A DNA stretch of 11,903 nucleotides from Clostridia bacterium (GCA_012515255.1 JAAYYR010000160.1:1-11903); one strand, 5' to 3'; shown: positions 1 through 8,358, counted from the first letter of the stretch. Notes: a model not told the origin generated them from the sequence alone. A program made the numbers and translations.

Positions 1-282
1 GACGACGCCCTCGCGCGCCAAAAAGCGGTAAAAACTGCGCAGGCTGGAAATATGCCGGCCCAGCGTCGATTTTTGCAGCCGCCGCCGCTCGCGCAAATAG
101 CGGCTATAGGCGCGGGCGTCGTCAATATTGACCGCCGCGAAATCGCAGGATGTATCTGCTGTTCCCTCGCACATAAACGCCGCGAAATCGCGGATATCCT
201 TCTCATAGGCGATCAGGGTATTAGCGGCGGCATTGCGCTCCACCAGCAGGTAGCGTTTAAATTTTTCAATCTCTTTTTCCAT
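1..282 (-). CDS. xerC: Tyrosine recombinase XerC (CodV), N-terminal part, cut by the window edge
   Basis: Only the first 94 codons are visible, and the frame runs open off the left edge. The segment matches the N-terminal SAM-like (core-binding) domain of phage-type tyrosine recombinases. A first helix contains KRYLLVERNAAANTLIAY and a later stretch contains STLGRHISSLRSFYRFL, the usual XerC/XerD pattern. In the known family this domain clamps the dif site while the C-terminal domain, outside the window, carries the R-K-H-R-H-Y catalytic set. XerC and XerD together resolve chromosome dimers at the septum. The ATG is supported by GAGGTGG ending five bases upstream. XerC is preferred over XerD because it lies downstream of dprA-topA-trmFO, the usual place of codV/xerC in Bacillota. 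Fusion or truncation beyond the edge cannot be judged. Confidence 0.88.
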   Translation of the reverse strand, partial: MEKEIEKFKRYLLVERNAAANTLIAYEKDIRDFAAFMCEGTADTSCDFAAVNIDDARAYSRYLRERRRLQKSTLGRHISSLRSFYRFLAREGVV

Positions 283-376
283 ATTCCCACCTCATCACTA
301 CGCGTTACAACCGCTGCGCCGCCCGGCGCTTTGTGCGCTCTTACGATGTGCAATAATGCCGCCGCCATTCTTAGGT

Positions 377-2110
377 TCAGGCATTATACAACTGATAGTA
401 AATGCCGCGCCTGGCCAGCAGTTCCTTATGGCTGCCCTGCTCAGCCACGCCATCCTCTGTCAGCACCCAGATGACCTTGGCGTTTTTGATCGTGGTCAGT
501 CGATGGGCAATGGTAAAGGTGGTGCGGCCCTCGGCCAACTGCTCCAGCGAGCTTTGCACGACCCGCTCGCTTTCATTGTCCAAGGCAGACGTGGCCTCAT
601 CCAAAATGAGGATCGGCGGATTTTTCAAAAAGGCGCGGGCAATGGAAATACGCTGCTTCTGGCCGCCGGAGAGCCGCGCGCCGCGCTCGCCAAGATATGT
701 GTCATAGCCATTGGGCAGCTCCATAATGAAATCATGGGCATTAGCCTGGCGGGCCGCTTCCATGATCTCCCCGCGGGAGGCGCCGGGCTTGCCGTATTCG
801 ATATTATCCGCCACCGTACCGGTAAACAGATACACCTCCTGCTGCACCATGCCGATATTGGCGCGCAGGGACTGCAGCTTGACGCCGCGGATATCCTGGC
901 CGTCGATCAAGATGCGGCCGCTGACCGGCTCATAAAAGCGGGGGATGAGATTGGTAAGGCTGGTTTTGCCCACGCCGGATGGGCCGACCAAAGCCACATG
1001 GTCGCCGGGCCGCACATGCAGCACGATATCTGAAAGCACCTGCTTTTCCGGCTCATCAGGATAGCAGAAGCAGACATGGTCAAAAACAATATCGCCGCGA
1101 ATATCCACGAGCTCCACCGCGTCGGACGCATCCTCGATATCCACAGGCTCGTCCATGATTTCAAGAAAGCGCTCAATGCCGGTCATGCCGCGCTGGAATT
1201 GCTCCACAAAATCAATGATGCGGCGCAAAGATGCGAGCAGCAGGCCGATATAGAGCAGATACGCCACCAACTCGCCAGGGGTGATATGGCCCCGCAGCAT
1301 GAAGATCGCGCCAAAGACCAGCACCATCAGGTACATCAGGCCGTCGAAGACCTGGAAGGTGGCGACCAGGCCGCCCATGACCTTATAGATACGCGAGCGC
1401 AAGGAAAGAAAATTCTCATTGCCGACGGCAAATTTTTCCTCCTCCATGCGCTCATTGGCAAAAGATTTGACGACGCGGATACCAAGCAGGCTGTCTTCGA
1501 CCTGGGCATTGATCTCGCCGATCTGGCGCCGGCTCTGACGCCAGCCCTCATTCATCTTATTATTAAAATAATTGGTCGTCCACAGCAGCAAAGGCATGGC
1601 GATCAAAAGGCTCAAGGCCAGCCAGATATTCATACTGGCGAGAATGCCGAGCGGAATGACGAATTTGAGGAAAGCGATGAGGAATTCTTCCGGGCAATGG
1701 TGGGCAAACTCGGTGATCTCAAACAAATCAGTGGTGATGCGGGACATGATCTGCCCCACCTTAGTATTATTGTGGAAATTAAAGGACAGTCGATGCAAGT
1801 GGCGAAACAAATCGCGGCGCATATCGGTTTCGATCCTGGCGCCGACAATATGCCCCACTGTGGTCATAAAATAATACGATACGGTATTGATCACGCGCAG
1901 GCCCAAATATAGTCCGGCCAGCGTGAGGATAATGCGCACTGTTAAGCCGGCCAGATTCTCGGCCGCTGTATCAGTGAGATAGCTGATGATCAGCGGCAGC
2001 GCGATATCGCAGGCCGTGGTCAGCGCCGCGCAAAGCAAATCAAGGGCGATCCAGCCCTTGTACTTGCTCATATACGGCAAAAAACGGCGAAAAAGCTTAC
2101 GGTAAGACAT
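377..2110 (-). CDS. ABC exporter half-transporter, MsbA/BmrA-like (membrane domain fused to ATPase)
   Basis: This 577-residue protein has the standard length and layout of a type IV ABC exporter subunit that works as a homodimer or heterodimer in the cytoplasmic membrane. Residues 1-310 hold about six membrane helices, for example near 20-45, 58-82, 142-160, 161-178 and 250-300. The ATPase domain follows at about 340-577. Every key motif is intact: Walker A GPSGVGKTS (376-384, Lys382), Q-loop near 423, signature LSGGQ (480-484), Walker B ILILDE with catalytic Glu505, D-loop SALD and switch His536. Family members move lipids, drugs or peptides outward, and no substrate can be read from the sequence. 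The start has a strong AAGGAG five bases upstream. The gene lies 65 bp after trmFO and 94 bp before xerC and is probably co-transcribed with both. No partner half-transporter is adjacent, which favours a homodimer. Confidence 0.93.
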   Translation of the reverse strand: MSYRKLFRRFLPYMSKYKGWIALDLLCAALTTACDIALPLIISYLTDTAAENLAGLTVRIILTLAGLYLGLRVINTVSYYFMTTVGHIVGARIETDMRRDLFRHLHRLSFNFHNNTKVGQIMSRITTDLFEITEFAHHCPEEFLIAFLKFVIPLGILASMNIWLALSLLIAMPLLLWTTNYFNNKMNEGWRQSRRQIGEINAQVEDSLLGIRVVKSFANERMEEEKFAVGNENFLSLRSRIYKVMGGLVATFQVFDGLMYLMVLVFGAIFMLRGHITPGELVAYLLYIGLLLASLRRIIDFVEQFQRGMTGIERFLEIMDEPVDIEDASDAVELVDIRGDIVFDHVCFCYPDEPEKQVLSDIVLHVRPGDHVALVGPSGVGKTSLTNLIPRFYEPVSGRILIDGQDIRGVKLQSLRANIGMVQQEVYLFTGTVADNIEYGKPGASRGEIMEAARQANAHDFIMELPNGYDTYLGERGARLSGGQKQRISIARAFLKNPPILILDEATSALDNESERVVQSSLEQLAEGRTTFTIAHRLTTIKNAKVIWVLTEDGVAEQGSHKELLARRGIYYQLYNA

Positions 2111-2175
2111 AGATACTCCTTCTGCTGCCCGTCTGCGGCATGGCTTTATCCGCAGGGGTTGGAGACAGCGTCATA

Positions 2176-3507
2176 TCAAAAATAAAACGGTGTTGCGCCA
2201 AAATACACTTGAATAAAATCGTCGATCGCTTGCAAGGCGCGCTCGCTATAGGCCAGATTACGCCCTGCCTTGCCCTGGCGCACTGTGGTCGCGACCGGCG
2301 GGAAAAGGCTGAAATTAACATTGCTGGGCTGGAAATTACCGGCGCTATTGCTTAAATGATGCAGCAGCGCGCCATGAGCGCTCTCACGCGGGAATTGGGG
2401 CAAAGGCTCGCCAAACATGAGCGCCGCGGCGAAAATACCGGCCATCAGCCCCGAGGCGGCGGATTCCACATAGCCCTCGACGCCGCTGATTTGGCCGGCA
2501 AAAAGAATCTCCGGCCGCTGCTTCAGCCTAAAAGCGCCGTCAAGCAGGCGCGGCGCATTGATATAGGTATTGCGGTGCATCGAGCCGTAGCGCAGGAATT
2601 CCGCGTCCTGCAGGCCCGGTATCATCTGAAAGACCCGCCGCTGCTCCCAGTGGCGCAGCCTTGTCTGAAAGCCGACCATATTATAGGCGCTGCCCTCACG
2701 ATTCTCGCGGCGCAGTTGCACAACTGCATAAGCCTCGCCGCCCTGCGGCAATTCGAGACCTACCGGTTTGAGCGGGCCAAAGCGCAGGGCGTCCTCGCCG
2801 TAGCGGGCCATGCTCTCAACCGGCATACAAGCGGCGAAATGCTTTTCCTGCTCAAAATCATGCAAAGGCGTCACCTCGGCATGCACCAGCGCCTGCCAAA
2901 AGCTGCGGTATTGCGCTTTGCCCATGGGGCAATTGAGATAATCGTCGCCGCTGCCCTTGCCGTAGCGGGAGGCGAAAAAGGCGGCTTTGATATCAATGCT
3001 GTCCGCGTCGATGATCGGCGCGATGGCGTCATGGAAAAAAAGATGATCCTCGCCGGTCAGATCGGCGATAGTCCGGCTCAAAGCCGGTGAAGGCAGCGGC
3101 CCTGCGGCGATGATCGTCAAACCGCCGCCGGCCGGGATGTCGCGCATTTCCTCATTGACTACCGTAAGCAGCGGATGCGCGCGCAGAGTCTGCTCCACCG
3201 TAAGCGAAAAAAGCCGCCGGTCGACAGCGAGCGCGCTGCCCGCGGGTACGGCATTGGCGTCGGCCGCGGCGATGATCAGCGAACCCAAGCGCCGCATTTC
3301 CTCCTTGAGCAGTCCTACGGCATTGGTAGCCGCCGCGGCGCGCAAGCTATTGGAGCAGACCAGCTCGGCAAAATTGCCGCTACTATGAGCAGGCGTCATC
3401 ACATCGGGGCGCATTTCATAAAGGCGTACCGGTATGCCCCGGCGCAATAATTGATATGCTGCTTCCGAACCGGCCAAACCGGCGCCGATGATTGTGACTG
3501 GCTTCAT
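2176..3507 (-). CDS. trmFO: TrmFO: FAD/folate-dependent tRNA (uracil-54-C5)-methyltransferase
   Basis: The product makes 5-methyluridine at position 54 in the T-loop of tRNA, taking the methylene from methylenetetrahydrofolate and reducing it with FAD and NAD(P)H. This is the Gram-positive alternative to SAM-dependent TrmA. The 443-residue length is normal. Residues 8-15 form the dinucleotide-binding GAGLAGSE. The family block FAELVCSNSLR includes Cys51, and ACMPVE includes Cys227, which corresponds to the catalytic cysteine known from the Bacillus enzyme (Cys226). The C-terminal FAD-contact block GQISGVEGYVESAASGL (338-354) is also typical. A longer frame opens 12 codons upstream, but GGAGG sits five bases before the ATG chosen here and the FAD fold normally begins directly after the Met. 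Its position between topA and xerC matches the Bacillota gid locus. Confidence 0.95.
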   Translation of the reverse strand: MKPVTIIGAGLAGSEAAYQLLRRGIPVRLYEMRPDVMTPAHSSGNFAELVCSNSLRAAAATNAVGLLKEEMRRLGSLIIAAADANAVPAGSALAVDRRLFSLTVEQTLRAHPLLTVVNEEMRDIPAGGGLTIIAAGPLPSPALSRTIADLTGEDHLFFHDAIAPIIDADSIDIKAAFFASRYGKGSGDDYLNCPMGKAQYRSFWQALVHAEVTPLHDFEQEKHFAACMPVESMARYGEDALRFGPLKPVGLELPQGGEAYAVVQLRRENREGSAYNMVGFQTRLRHWEQRRVFQMIPGLQDAEFLRYGSMHRNTYINAPRLLDGAFRLKQRPEILFAGQISGVEGYVESAASGLMAGIFAAALMFGEPLPQFPRESAHGALLHHLSNSAGNFQPSNVNFSLFPPVATTVRQGKAGRNLAYSERALQAIDDFIQVYFGATPFYF

Positions 3508-3699
3508 TTTTACCTCCGCGATACTGGCGGCCCGCAAGCTCATTGCCCCCGGACGGCTTATTTCCCCCTTGCTTGCATAGCCGGCCTAAGCTTGACCGCC
3601 GCGCAGCCGCGCCCGGGAAGCGCCTGATCCGGCATAATGGCAAAGCCACGCTTATCCGGCGGCAATTGTGCGGCGCGGCTATCAAATAATCGGGGAATA

Positions 3700-5838
3700 T
3701 TATTTTTTGTTTTTGGCCGGGCGGCCTTTAGGCTTTTTTGCCTCGCCGCTGCGGCTGGGGCAATCCTTATTGGGACAGATAATCTGCTTGCCGCCGCCGC
3801 GCTGATTGCGCTCGCTCAATTGGGTGCCGCAATCCGGGCATTTTTCCTCAATCGGCAAATCCCAGGAAATATAGCGGCATTGCGGATAATTGCCGCAGCC
3901 ATAGAAAATGCGGCCTGTCCTGCTCTTATGCTGGACTATTTGCCCGCCGCAGGCCAGGCATGTGACAGGGGTGACATTGACGATGGCCTTGGTATTGCGG
4001 CATTCCGGAAAGCCGGAGCAAGCGAGGAAGCGCCCGTAACGGCCCATGCGGTACACCATGGGCAGGCCGCATTTCTCGCAGACCTCGTCGCTTTTTTCCG
4101 GCTCAATCACAATTTTCTCGATCTCCTCCTCAGCCGCTTTGAGCGTTTGCTCAAAAGGCCGATAAAAGGTTTCCACCACCTGTGTCCATTCGGCCTTGCC
4201 TTCCTCGACCTGATCCAGCTTGTTCTCCATCGAAGCGGTGAACTCAACATCAATAATATCGGCAAAATAATTCTTCATCAGATCGATAACTAAGATGCCC
4301 AGCTCCGTGGGGAAAAGCTGTTTTTCTTCCCGCACCACATAGCAGCGGCTGAGTATGGTATCAATAGTCGGCGCATAGGTGGAGGGGCGGCCGATGCCCA
4401 GCTCCTCCATTGTTTTGATCAGCATTGCCTCATTAAAGCTGGGCGGCGGCTGCGTGAAGTTTTGCTTGGTATCAAGCTGGGCAAGCGGTAATGTCTCCCC
4501 CTGCTTGACCATTGAGATCTCGCTGATATCCACGCGCTCGCCTTCTTCTTTATCGCAGCAGGAGTCGGCGGACTCTGTTTTGCCGTCATTGTACACCTGC
4601 AGATAACCGTTAAAGCGGATGATTCTGCCGGTGGCGCGAAACAGGCAGTTGCCGGCCTTGACCTCCACCGTGGTCAGGTCGATGATCGCGGGCGTCATCT
4701 GGCTGGCCACAAAGCGCTCCCAAATCAGCTTATACAGCTTATACTGCTGCGGCGTGAGATAAGGCTTGAGCGCCGCCGGCGTACGCTCCACGGATGTGGG
4801 GCGGATCGCCTCATGCGCGTCCTGCACCAGGCCCTTGCCGCTGCGGTATTGATTCGGCTTCTCCGGCACAAAAGCGCGGCCGTATTTACCGAGGATAAAC
4901 TCCCTGGCCTGGTTCTGCGCCTCCTCATTGATACGCACGGAGTCGGTGCGCATATAAGAAATGAGGCCGATATTCTTACCCCCCACCGCTATGCCCTCAT
5001 AGAGCTGCTGGGCGATCTGCATCGTCTTTTTGGCCATCATCGACAGGCGGCGCGAGGCCTCCTGCTGCATGGCCGAGGTGGTAAAGGGCGGTACCGGATT
5101 TTTTTTCTTTTCTTTAACCGTAACCGAGTCCACAGTATACTTGGCGTCGGCCAGACCGGCTAAAATCTCGTCCACAGCCTCGCGGTTGGCTAAAACCGCC
5201 TTTTTATTATTAACCCGCACCAGCTTAAGCGTTAATTCTTTATCGCCGACACGCAGGCGGGCGTAAATATTCCAGTATTCTTCCGCTACGAAATTCTTAA
5301 TCTCTTCCTCGCGGTCGCAGATCAGCCGCAACGCTACCGATTGCACACGGCCGGCGGACAGGCCTTTTTTGACCTTTTTCCATAGCAGCGGGCTGATGCC
5401 GTAGCCGACCAGGCGGTCAAGGATGCGCCGCGCCTGCTGCGCCTCCACTTTCTTGATATCGATTTCCTGCGGCGAAGCAGCGGCCGTCTTGACCGCGCTG
5501 TCCGTAATTTCATTGAAAGTGATGCGGCAGCGGTCATTATCCAAACCTAAATATTCCCGCAAATGCCAGGCGATCGCTTCTCCCTCGCGGTCCGGGTCGG
5601 AGCCGAGCAAAACGCGGTCGGCTTTTTTCGCCTCGTCGCGCAGCACCTTGATCGTGTCCCCCTTACCGCGGATTGTGATATAATGCGGCGCGAAATTATT
5701 CTCCGCATCAACGCCCAAAGTGCTTTTCGGCAAATCGCGGATATGGCCCATAGAGGGCTTGACCACATAATCCTTGCCCAGTATCCGCTCGATTGTCTTG
5801 GCCTTGGTGGGGGACTCCACGATGATCAGTGTTTTCAT
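3700..5838 (-). CDS. topA: DNA topoisomerase I (type IA) with three C-terminal zinc fingers
   Basis: The enzyme relaxes negative supercoils by cutting one strand, forming a 5'-phosphotyrosine link and passing the other strand. The 712-residue protein opens with the TOPRIM domain (ESP with Glu8; DPDREGE at 81-87). The active-site loop SYMRTDS carries Tyr295, and AHEAIRPT (341-348) and GIGRPSTYAPT (481-491) are conserved core blocks. Three topoisomerase-type zinc fingers follow, with cysteines at 587/590/607/613, 627/630/648/654 and 667/670/688/693. The last 13 residues form a basic tail with a KGRPAKNKK stretch. The start is secure because the MKTLIIVESPTKAKTI opening is standard. The Shine-Dalgarno AAAGGA is about 12 bases away, which is rather long. 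The gene follows dprA by 135 bp, and a plausible promoter lies in that spacer. Confidence 0.97.
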   Translation of the reverse strand: MKTLIIVESPTKAKTIERILGKDYVVKPSMGHIRDLPKSTLGVDAENNFAPHYITIRGKGDTIKVLRDEAKKADRVLLGSDPDREGEAIAWHLREYLGLDNDRCRITFNEITDSAVKTAAASPQEIDIKKVEAQQARRILDRLVGYGISPLLWKKVKKGLSAGRVQSVALRLICDREEEIKNFVAEEYWNIYARLRVGDKELTLKLVRVNNKKAVLANREAVDEILAGLADAKYTVDSVTVKEKKKNPVPPFTTSAMQQEASRRLSMMAKKTMQIAQQLYEGIAVGGKNIGLISYMRTDSVRINEEAQNQAREFILGKYGRAFVPEKPNQYRSGKGLVQDAHEAIRPTSVERTPAALKPYLTPQQYKLYKLIWERFVASQMTPAIIDLTTVEVKAGNCLFRATGRIIRFNGYLQVYNDGKTESADSCCDKEEGERVDISEISMVKQGETLPLAQLDTKQNFTQPPPSFNEAMLIKTMEELGIGRPSTYAPTIDTILSRCYVVREEKQLFPTELGILVIDLMKNYFADIIDVEFTASMENKLDQVEEGKAEWTQVVETFYRPFEQTLKAAEEEIEKIVIEPEKSDEVCEKCGLPMVYRMGRYGRFLACSGFPECRNTKAIVNVTPVTCLACGGQIVQHKSRTGRIFYGCGNYPQCRYISWDLPIEEKCPDCGTQLSERNQRGGGKQIICPNKDCPSRSGEAKKPKGRPAKNKK

Positions 5839-5897
5839 TCAGTTACTTCTTCCTTTCGCTTGTTTGCTTATGGGTAATGTTTGTCCTAAATGATGCT

Positions 5898-5914
5898 CCG
5901 GGCGCTTAGCCCGG
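5898..5914 (-). other. Perfect hairpin in the topA leader
   Basis: CCGGGC and GCCCGG pair perfectly around a GCTTA loop, about 60 bases before the topA start. No T-run follows on the minus strand, so it does not look like a classic intrinsic terminator. If the promoter just upstream is real, this hairpin lies in the 5' leader of the topA transcript. There it could affect mRNA stability or translation. Function is inferred only. Confidence 0.45.
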
Positions 5915-5943
5915 TAAAGTATCTTTGGCAATTTAACGCCATC

Positions 5944-5972
5944 ATCATACACCGATGTGAAATTTGCGGCAA
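5944..5972 (-). promoter_or_regulatory. Candidate sigma-A promoter for topA
   Basis: On the minus strand TTGCCG and TATGAT are separated by exactly 17 bases, giving four and five matches to the housekeeping consensus. The site lies just after the dprA stop codon. It would start transcription about 100 bases before topA, leaving a leader that contains the hairpin at 5898-5914. This would uncouple topA from dprA. No experimental support is available. Confidence 0.42.
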
Positions 5973-5973
5973 A

Positions 5974-7095
5974 TCAGCCGATATTTTTCACCACGGCCTG
6001 GTAATATTTGCCGGGCAATTGTTTGATCAGGCCGCGGATCTCTAGCATAGTGAGGGTGGCGGCGAGCGTCGCGGCGGAAAGCCCCAGTTGCTCTTGAGCC
6101 GCCAGCTCGTCGAATTGTAAAGGCGTCAGCGTTAGCTGCAGTATTTTCCGCTCCTCGGCCGAAATCGTTCCGGCCTGCAGGCTGACCTGGTCGCGCTGCG
6201 GTACCTGCCGCAGCGGCCGGTCGGTATATTTGCCCCAGATATCAGCGGCTGAGGTAGCCATGACCAGTTTCGGGCATTCCTGAATCAGCTTATTCGTACC
6301 GCGGCTACAAGGGCTCGTGATCGGCCCGGGGATAGCGAATACATCCTTGCCCTGTTCCAGCGCATGATTGACCGTATGCATGGTGCCGCTATGCACATCA
6401 GCCTCTATGACCACCACGCCCGCAGCCAGCCCGCTGATGATGCGATTGCGGCGGGGAAAATTCGACGCAAAGGCCAGGGTGCCGAGAGGGAATTCGCTGA
6501 TTACGGCGCCGCTCTCGCAAATTTTGCGGTACAGCTCGCTGTTCTCGCGGGGATAAATCACATCAAGACCGCTGCCTAGCACGGCCACTGTGCGGCCTGA
6601 GGCTGCCAAAGCCGCCTTATGGCAGATAGTGTCGATGCCGCGCGCCATACCGCTGACGATGCAAGCGCCCTGATAAGCCAGGTCGCGGGAGAGGATCTCA
6701 GCCACCTGGCAGCCATAGGGAGTGACGCGGCGCGAGCCGATCAAGGCCAGGCACAGCTCATGCTCGCCCGGTAGTTCGCCCCAGTAAAACAGCAGCAAAG
6801 GCGGATCGTAAATCGAAGTTAGCGCCTGCGGATAATCAGCGTCGCCAAGGCAGGTCAGGTGGCAGCCATAAGCGCGCCAGGCGGCATAGAGCTTGTCCGG
6901 GGCAATGCTATTGCGCTGCGCCAGCACATCGCTCATAACCCGGCTGGAGAGAATAGCGATATCAGCCCAGCGCTCAGGATGATGCCAGGCAGCTTCGGCG
7001 TCGCCGGCGAAAAAATCAAGGATGCTGGCGATTATACCGCTGCGCAGCTTAAAGATACAATTAAAGGCCAGATAATAATTGACCTGCCGCTCCAT
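5974..7095 (-). CDS. dprA: DprA/Smf, DNA-processing protein
   Basis: DprA binds incoming single-stranded DNA in the cytoplasm and loads RecA onto it during transformation. The gene is also common in bacteria not known to be competent. The 373-residue length is normal. An N-terminal helical SAM-like region covers about residues 1-75. The Rossmann-like domain follows, with ALIGSRRVTPYG (117-128), SGMARGID (148-155), AVLGSGLDVIYP (171-182), FPRRNRIISGL (213-223), the SGT loop (236-238), AIPG (254-257) and GTNKLI (266-271). The C-terminal part from about 313 looks like the winged-helix DprA domain. The ATG has AAAGGGTAGG just upstream. The gene starts 30 bp after the ligase gene stop, so it is probably transcribed with the upstream cell-wall cassette. 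The dprA-topA order is classic for Bacillota. Confidence 0.95.
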   Translation of the reverse strand: MERQVNYYLAFNCIFKLRSGIIASILDFFAGDAEAAWHHPERWADIAILSSRVMSDVLAQRNSIAPDKLYAAWRAYGCHLTCLGDADYPQALTSIYDPPLLLFYWGELPGEHELCLALIGSRRVTPYGCQVAEILSRDLAYQGACIVSGMARGIDTICHKAALAASGRTVAVLGSGLDVIYPRENSELYRKICESGAVISEFPLGTLAFASNFPRRNRIISGLAAGVVVIEADVHSGTMHTVNHALEQGKDVFAIPGPITSPCSRGTNKLIQECPKLVMATSAADIWGKYTDRPLRQVPQRDQVSLQAGTISAEERKILQLTLTPLQFDELAAQEQLGLSAATLAATLTMLEIRGLIKQLPGKYYQAVVKNIG

Positions 7096-7125
7096 AACCT
7101 ACCCTTTCCCGCCCGGCCGCAGGCT

Positions 7126-8298
7126 TTATTTTTTGCCTTTGAAACTGCCTTGGGCGAGGATATTGGATGCGTAGACCGTAATCAGCCGCTCTTGCTGCCG
7201 CTGCCGCTCCAGGGCGATGTGGATCAGGCGCTCCACGAGCGCGTCAAAGGCTAAGCCCGCCGGTTCAAAAAGATAAAAAGCTAAGGAGCCGGGTATCGTG
7301 TTCAGCTCATTGACAAAGATGTCGCCGCTTGCTTCATTGATCAGGAAATCGACCCGGCAGACGCCGCGGCAATCAAGAGCCGCGAAAGCCTGCTGCGCCA
7401 AATCCTGCAGCCGCAGCGCCAAGGCATCGTCCGCATCGAGGATGCGGCGTTTGGAACCGCTCATGCCCTTGGCGGGGCCGGCATTGAGATATTTATCGGC
7501 AAAAGAGAGTATATCCGCCGCAGCCATCGGCTCCTCGCATACAGAAGCGACAGTCTGGCCCGGCGCGCCCAGCACCGCACAGTTGATCTCGCGCAGCGGC
7601 TGCACCGCCTTTTCAACGATCAGCCGGTCGCTGAAGCTGGCGGCCAGCTCGATCGCTTCTGCTAAGGCCTGCTCATCCGCAACGCGGCTGATGCCGATGG
7701 AGGAGCCAAGATTGGCCGGTTTCACCACGAGCGGCAAGCCGAGCTTTTCTTTGATCTCCGCCACAAGCCGCTCTCCGTCCTCATGCCATTGCCAGGAGCT
7801 GTAAGCCAGATAATCCACGACAGGCAGGTTGTTTTCCCGCAACACAGCCTTCATCATAATCTTATCCATGCCCACAGCCGAGGAGAGCACGCCCGGCCCG
7901 GCATAGGGGATGCCGGCCATCTCCAGCAGCCCCTGCAGGCAGCCGTCCTCCACGCTGGTGCCGTGGCCCACGGGCAAAGCGACGTCGATCCGCTGCCGCC
8001 AGGGCTTTTTCAGCCGGGAGCCGCTTCGCTCCACGAGTTCTTTTTGGCCGAAATTGACGCTGAGCTCCACAGGGATCGCAGCCGCGAGCAGCTTTTTCAT
8101 CTCGCGGAAAGAGGCTACGTCAGCCAATGCTTCGCCGCTGTACCATTGGCCGTCCTTAGCGATATAAATAGGCACAGCATGGTATTTTTCCTGATCAAGG
8201 GCGGCCATGGCCTGCTGACCGGAAATAATGGACACCTCATGCTCCACGCTCCGCCCGCCAAAAATGACGCCCACATTAATTTTTATTCTTTCCGCCAT
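7126..8298 (-). CDS. ddl: D-alanine--D-alanine ligase family protein (ATP-grasp), divergent clade
   Basis: This 390-residue cytoplasmic ATP-grasp enzyme is expected to join two D-amino acids, normally D-Ala-D-Ala for MurF. The N-terminal GGRSVEHEVS (14-23, Glu19) and KPANLGSSIGISRV (193-206) are classic. Metal ligands are present in CRVDFLI (Asp317) and NELNTIPG (Glu331, Asn333). Tyr270 in ADKY matches the Tyr that VanA-type D-Ala-D-Lac ligases replace, so D-Lac is unlikely. Three blocks depart from the textbook form. HGxxGEDG reads HGTSVEDG (Val116), the omega loop after Tyr270 is remodelled (AGPAKGMSGSKRR), and the segment after NTIPG reads SLAFYLFEPAGL. The start is placed 11 codons inside a longer open frame because AAGGGGTGG sits six bases before this ATG. 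It lies between the membrane Mur ligase and dprA. Exact substrates are uncertain. Confidence 0.88.
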   Translation of the reverse strand: MAERIKINVGVIFGGRSVEHEVSIISGQQAMAALDQEKYHAVPIYIAKDGQWYSGEALADVASFREMKKLLAAAIPVELSVNFGQKELVERSGSRLKKPWRQRIDVALPVGHGTSVEDGCLQGLLEMAGIPYAGPGVLSSAVGMDKIMMKAVLRENNLPVVDYLAYSSWQWHEDGERLVAEIKEKLGLPLVVKPANLGSSIGISRVADEQALAEAIELAASFSDRLIVEKAVQPLREINCAVLGAPGQTVASVCEEPMAAADILSFADKYLNAGPAKGMSGSKRRILDADDALALRLQDLAQQAFAALDCRGVCRVDFLINEASGDIFVNELNTIPGSLAFYLFEPAGLAFDALVERLIHIALERQRQQERLITVYASNILAQGSFKGKK

Positions 8299-8323
8299 AT
8301 TAGGCCACCCCTTATTATTTGAT

Positions 8324-8346
8324 CCGCGCACCGCTTATTTGCGCGG
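8324..8346 (-). other. Hairpin in the leader of the ligase gene
   Basis: CCGCGC and GCGCGG form a six-pair stem around an 11-base loop, about 25 bases upstream of the ATG and just before the Shine-Dalgarno. It has no T-run. It could influence translation of the ligase, but GC-rich spacers form such stems readily, so support is weak. Confidence 0.3.
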
Positions 8347-8358
8347 TCCCAAAGCATA

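Noticed and set aside
316..329. GCGCC/GGCGC hairpin after the ABC exporter as a terminator
   Set aside because: The stem has five pairs only and no T-run on either strand, so it is more likely chance in GC-rich DNA.
52..474. 140-codon plus-strand open frame at the left end
   Set aside because: It overlaps xerC and the ABC exporter end on the other strand. The minus-strand xerC reading has a clear domain and a Shine-Dalgarno.
1076..1912. 278-codon plus-strand open frame opposite the ABC exporter
   Set aside because: It is fully antisense to a gene with all ABC motifs, its translation is rich in Gln/His/Ala without domain signals, and it lacks a convincing ribosome-binding site. GC-rich codon bias explains it.
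2133..2155. Hairpin CTGCGG/CCGCAG between trmFO and the ABC exporter as a terminator
   Set aside because: It has a six-pair stem with an 11-base loop and no T-run. The strong Shine-Dalgarno just after it suggests continued transcription.
2356..3090. 244-codon plus-strand open frame opposite trmFO
   Set aside because: It is the antisense shadow of a well-conserved enzyme and has no recognisable domain.
3508..3543. Upstream start for trmFO adding 12 residues
   Set aside because: GGAGG sits five bases before the internal ATG, and the FAD-binding strand begins right after it.
3637..4293. 218-codon plus-strand open frame opposite the topA 3' end
   Set aside because: It overlaps the zinc-finger region of topA on the opposite strand, and its Ala/Leu-rich translation reflects composition only.
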